From Micropterus salmoides (lineage: Eukaryota > Chordata > Actinopteri > Centrarchiformes > Centrarchidae), in the NCBI RefSeq assembly GCF_014851395.1, contig NW_024041150.1, forward strand, positions 39,803,437-39,867,436: a DNA stretch of 64,000 nucleotides. Reading direction: 5' to 3'. Positions 59,340 through 64,000 of the stretch are shown here, piece after piece. The notes beneath the pieces were generated by a model. It was not told the origin of the DNA, searched no databases, and worked only from the letters and a program-made list of their open reading frames with translations. The translations under genes were made by a program, and so were the position numbers. Within the stretch, counting starts at the first letter, position 1, and every line of letters starts with the position of its first letter.

Positions 59340-60625
59340 GAGTCTTTTATGTGTCACATGGAGGATGCTATGTTATTGTAGTTGCTATAGTGTCTGACAA
59401 TATTATAGGACTACAATGCTAAATTAGAGGAGTAATCTTTTATGGTGTTGGTAAGGTAGTCAAGTCAGTTTTATTTATATAGTAGTTTTATTTTCAAAAG
59501 TATTGGATAGGCTGTTGAGGGGTTACAAGGGTGTGCATGTGGTTGCTAAGGCTTTCAAGGTGATTTCTATAGAATGTCTTTGATATCAGAGGTATTTGCT
59601 AGGGTTTATTTTGTCAATGCTATCGTGATTTGAGGTGGGTGTTCCTGAGTACTTCCTGGTTGGTGAGGAATACTGAGTATTTGCAGAATCAATCAGTCAA
59701 TCTTTATTTATATAGCACAAAGTGCTTCACACTACAGAGACATTTGAAAACAATAGTTTAAAAACCACAGCCACAGGAGAAAAAAAAAAACTGTAGTCAC
59801 AGTTCTATCTCTAAAAGTGCTAGTAGTAGAAGCAGCATCTTGTACTCTTGTACAAACACAGACTTCTTTTACAACTATCATTAACATATGTACATTATCC
59901 AAAACCAAAGGCTAGTTATTTGAGTCACTGAACAACAAACGCATAATTAAAACGAAAGGCAAAATAATGTCAGAAACTAAATATCTTATTCCACTGTTAA
60001 CTCTGTGTGCCTGACTCAAACCATGATCTTTTCCTTACCCTAACCAAGTATTTTTGGTGCCTAATCCTAACCAAATTGTAATGTTTCACAACTTGCCATT
60101 TTAAGAATGACGATGTTTAGCAACTTTAACATTTTATTTTGAAAGTCATGAACATGAAAACTGGACGCTATGTGCCTTGTTGCTGCTACCCTGACCCAGA
60201 GACTTAATTGCAGGAGTGATGCAATTTTATCTGACTACAGACCTGACTAAAGTTTATACAGGAGGTTCAGCTACAAACTGAATTATCTGTCACACACTTG
60301 CTGGATGTCACCATTAGATCTGAATACACACTTTTGATTATGGTTTCTTTAAGTCATCTGAAACATCAAAACTGTATCTTAATTGACTCAAACCATAGAA
60401 AAAGATTTGTGTATTGGTAATAGCAATTACAGTAAACCTACTGGCTTGATGTTTTGGACTGGTTTAATTGAATACATAATTATTATATTGTGCAATATAT
60501 TATTTGTTCTCTATGACAGAATAAATGTAACAATTGCTCTTTGTATTTGTAATTGTGTGTGTTTGATTGTGTTTGGTTGTGTCATCTTGCACAAATCTTT
60601 ATCCATGCAGCACATATGATAACCT
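59340..60625 (+). repeat. Downstream tail block of GPCR copy 4
   Basis: Matches 44160-45240 directly and 21180-22400 inverted: the CCACC-type repeat (59340-59660, seen here as GGTGG/GCTAAGG), TGAACAACAAACGCATAATT, CTGTTAACTCTGTGTGCC and the ATGACAGAATAAATGTAACA end. Confidence 0.65.
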
Positions 60626-60734
60626 AATGCAGAGAAAATAACAGATGTTTAAGGTGTTCAGAATTTTTATGACTCTGCTCAAGCAAAATGTTTTTGGCAG
60701 GCAGCCAATGCCAACCAGGATGATTAAATAAAAA

Positions 60735-62140
60735 CGGTAGTTATATATTGTAACTCTGATTCTATGAGGCAGGCTTCTAAGGCCTGAGTTTACCCCTACG
60801 AACACAGCACTGAGAAAAGCTTCTCTACGCCATCCGTGCTGTGGGCCTCTCTTATGTCCTGACCTTGTGTATGTACAATATTGAGACCTGGCCATTGGCT
60901 CCCATAATTGCTTTTCTTCAGCACTGAGAACCACAGGTCCAGTACAGTATTTAACTGCTCCACACAATTTGAAAATACTTAATTTAGCCCTCAAGACTGA
61001 AGTTGACAGATGAAGTAGGCCTACATTTACTTGTTTGCTCATAATTTGAATTTCTTAAATTTTGGATTTTACTTTTATCTAAGCACTCAATCAGTGGAGG
61101 AATTTTTTTTCTCTCCTTGTCTTAAGTTAAAATGAGAAACAACTGTCACAGTCTAATTTGAAAGATTTATAAATAAATAAAACTGGCTTGACCTTTTGTG
61201 CTTTATAATCATATTGACTAATTGAATAAATATATGCATGAATGGCCTGGATTAGTCTATAACACTGAATTTGGAAATGGTCATTAGGTACTCTATCTGT
61301 GTCACTATAGGCTAATGGCAAAGAACGTCTTTAAATTGGCCGTGTTTGTATTAGAACTAAGGGTGGGTGGGTGAAGGTGGTGTTAGAGTGGGTGTGGATG
61401 AGGGGCCTAATTTGTAAAATGTTGTCCCCTTGTCCATAATGCCCACCAGTTGGCCTTTCCCACCATGCAACGCCACAGAGGAAGAGACACCTCTCGTGAA
61501 GTGTGCCCTGATGCCATCCGTGGAAGATTCACCAGCTGACAACTAGGCCGCTCCCTAGGACATAGGACTGCTCCCTGTATTGCACGAACAGGCATACGTG
61601 CCACGTAGCAGGGCAGTGCGTGCACAGGACAGAGGAAGCAGGAAGTAGCTTCGTCCCCAGACCCATGACTGGAGGAAAGAAGCCAGAGAGAGTAATCACC
61701 CTGGAGCTAAAAGAGCTGGTGATGCTCTTAGGCATAAAAACAGTATTAAGGTGCAGGACAGCTGAGCTGCAGTTGGAGGTTGGAATGGGGGAAGCGGGGA
61801 GCCGCTGGGAGACCTGTGAATGGTGCTCTTCCGGTAACAACACCTCCTCGTCCTGAACTACAAAATTATCTGCCCGGCGCTGCCGCTCCTCGGGGGAGAA
61901 GAGGGCGCAGAATGGGCAGCCCAGGCACGCCTTTGCTAACAGGTAATCTTCTGCTCTTTAGACAGCTCACTGCTAAAGAAAAATGGGAGCTGAGGCCAGG
62001 TCTCACCATTGTATATACACAAGGTGAGGACGTAAGAGAGGCCCACACCACAGGTGTGCGTATGGAAGCTTTTCTCAGTGGTAAACCCAATAGCAATAGC
62101 CTTAGAAGGCGAAGCCTATACGAAGTACAATCACAACTTC
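60735..62140 (-). mobile_element. Retroelement relic with internal inverted repeats, possibly DIRS-like
   Basis: About 60760-60930 and about 61965-62140 are inverted copies: CACTGAGAAAAGCTTC, GTGGGCCTCTCTTA, TCCT.ACCTTGTGTAT and GAGACCTGGCC are shared. The interior is unusually GC-rich and has minus-strand open frames (61529-61843) that I cannot assign firmly. Inverted terminal repeats around a GC-rich interior fit a DIRS-type retroelement, but no tyrosine recombinase or reverse transcriptase is visible. Confidence 0.45.
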
Positions 62141-63240
62141 ATTCACTGATTTTGCTGAAACTGGAAAATTACCTTTTTGTTTTTACGAGAAACACGTAAA
62201 TAGCAAAGCACTCTGCTTTCCGTTTTATGGGAACTATAAGGCTATATGTACTTTTTCAATGAAATCACATCACTGCCTTATTATCAATAGGCTCTAATCT
62301 CACTTAGAAATTATTTCTCTGTTGCTTGCATCAGCCACTATTCTGCTTTTAATGTGAGGACACCAGGTCAGGATGAAGCCCTGTGCGCATTCCCGAGTTT
62401 CTCTCTGACTACAGCAAGACACCACAGCTAATGAAGTGCAGTTCAATAACACCATAAAACAACATAGACTCAAACACAAACTCCATGTAAGGATACAAAA
62501 CAAAAAAAGTGTACGTGCCTGTCAGCTAAAGCAAGGTCCTGAGGATGTTGGTAAGAACAGTGAACATCAGAAAGGCTGGAGAGACAGAGAGTCACGTTAG
62601 CTCACCGGCTAACGCCGAGCAGTTGCTAACGTTACCCAGTGCAATCTACTTTAGTTGTAAAGTTATGTCTTTCCACATTACTTCACCAGCCAACGCGTTT
62701 CACATTACTATCCTCTGTACCACTGGTATAATGTCAAGTGTTGATTTAGCCTGCTCGAAGTGATGTAACAGTACAAAGCAAATTTGGAGCTATTTGTTTA
62801 TACCAGCCTTGATGCAGGGTTGCAGCAACCAGCTGCCTAAGCATGGATCTGCCACTATTTGCTTTGTAACGTTCAATTTAGACTTATTGACGTTTTACTG
62901 ACACTCTGGTACACATCTTCTCCACCTCTCAGTTGCTGTAACTAATGTGACCCTCATATTGTAAGTTAAAATAATGCAACATAACTGTGTAGGACAACAA
63001 CACATAGGAATACCCCTCCACTTATGTTACAGTAACAGTACTTACTGCAGTCTAACTTTTGTAAAGTTTTTATTATATTCAGTCTAGCTAAGTAACCGAT
63101 TCATTATCATCCAACACCTTTAGCTGTGCTGACATTGCTGAGCCTCTGGTGAAAGATACACAGATAGTAAAGTTGGTTACTGAAAAACAGCAGGCGAGCT
63201 AACACCAAAGTATTAAAACTGCTAAATGCAGTAATTGTAT
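62141..63240. other. Non-coding stretch, nothing recognised
   Basis: No gene or classified element identified. Confidence 0.4.
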
Positions 63241-63249
63241 TTTCTTTTC

Positions 63250-63760
63250 TCTATGTTAAGTGCTAAGCAGCAATCAACATGGTTTAATTTGGTAAACATT
63301 ACACATCAGCATTGAGCTTGTGGATTGCAGTATTTTTTTAGCTACATCTATGTGCTTGTACTGTTATTTGTAACTCATTTAACTGATTAAACATGGCACT
63401 ACTCAACTAATTATAATGATGGCTGGGATCAAACATACTAAAAATGTTTGCATTTAAGGTCATTATGCAGCAAATAAAGGATATTTGTCACCAAACTGCC
63501 TCTGGATGCAGGTGGCACCAAACTGCTCTTTGTACTTTGTACCCAGAGTCTGCGTAGCACTAATCCATTTGAATAAACACCTGTGTTTGCTTGCAGGTCA
63601 TTTGTATCATGTCAGACGTAATGGACAAATAAAATAAATGATAGGTATCGACATATCTTAACACCATGACTCATTCAAATCCTTAACCCTTCGATTCACA
63701 ATCTATGCAAAACTTTTTTATGCTTCTTTTAATGCAAGAGCATCTCACAAATACATAAGC
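63250..63760 (+). repeat. Conserved upstream block of a fifth GPCR copy
   Basis: Direct match to 57140-57800 with the same landmarks in order (AAGTGCTAAGCAGCAATC, ACATGGCACTACTCAACTAA, GGATATTTGTCACCAAAC, AAATGATAGGTATCGACATA). Confidence 0.7.
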
Positions 63761-63765
63761 ATCAT

Positions 63766-63842
63766 TATATATTTGGAGTCAGCAGTCAGTCAGTTAGGAA
63801 AAGCCAGACAAGAACATTCAGAAACAAACAGCTGCTGATAAG
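63766..63842 (+). promoter_or_regulatory. TATA box and exon 1 of a fifth GPCR copy (coding exon outside window)
   Basis: TATATATTT at 63766-63774, GGAGTCAGCAGTCAGTCAG, and an exon ending GATAAG|GTGGGT at 63842/63843. The sequence to 64000 matches the intron of copies 2 and 4. By analogy with copy 4 the coding exon would begin a few hundred bases past the window end. Confidence 0.75.
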
Positions 63843-64000
63843 GTGGGTGTTCTCTGAGAACTTAATGACTATCAGTTAATAAAATGCCCAGCTATTTAAG
63901 TTGGTCTTTTTTTTTTTTGCTTTAACTGGTTTCCTTGGCACAAAAGAATGGTGAATAACAAACTTCAGCTCACATTTAGTCATTTTCACAAATATTTTAA

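Noticed and set aside
61529..62199. Overlapping ORFs on both strands in the GC-rich island
   Set aside because: Open frames on both strands are expected from high GC; no recognisable domain, and the flanking inverted repeats point to a mobile element.

Overview
The window looks like a gene-poor, transposon-rich stretch of a ray-finned (teleost) fish genome. The signs are spliced vertebrate genes with GT-AG introns, a teleost-type Fc-receptor-like immune gene, a family of near-identical intronless-coding G-protein-coupled receptors (GPCRs), and many fish-type repeats: L2-like LINEs, Tc1/mariner relics, a Ty3/gypsy RNase H fragment, a DIRS-like relic, TTAA and TA MITEs, and microsatellites. No bacterial gene, operon, CRISPR array or functional tRNA/rRNA gene was seen. 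Species cannot be fixed from the sequence alone.

Layout. 2.1-6.1 kb (+): a two-Ig-domain Fc-receptor-like gene with at least nine exons. Its second Ig exon is one base short of frame, and its 3' end runs into an assembly gap. 9-23 kb (-): three members of one orphan class A GPCR family, two complete (9177-10055 and 15698-16570) and one a C-terminal fragment cut by a gap (22578-22704). 23-57 kb: mostly repeats, plus one long ORF pair on the minus strand (49377-51702) for a protein with ten near-identical 33-residue repeats. 57-59 kb (+): another complete receptor (58227-59108) in the opposite orientation. At the right edge (63.25-64 kb), the upstream block, TATA box and first exon of a further receptor are present, with its coding exon predicted just outside the window.

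The receptor copies are duplicated as units of several kb. Each unit carries a shared upstream block, a TATA box, a short non-coding exon 1 with an AAG|GTGGGT donor, an intron of roughly 0.3-1 kb, a single coding exon, and a shared downstream tail with a CCACC-rich repeat. An isolated tail without a receptor at 43.8-45.2 kb suggests a lost or unassembled copy. A 2.5-3.9 kb segment is present twice in direct orientation (39.85-43.7 kb and 53.5-56.0 kb); the first copy starts exactly at a gap, so false duplication during assembly must be considered.

All three N runs are exactly 500 bases, so they are probably placeholders of unknown true length. Gene functions beyond family level are inferred, and the receptors' ligand and the repeat protein's role are unknown to me.
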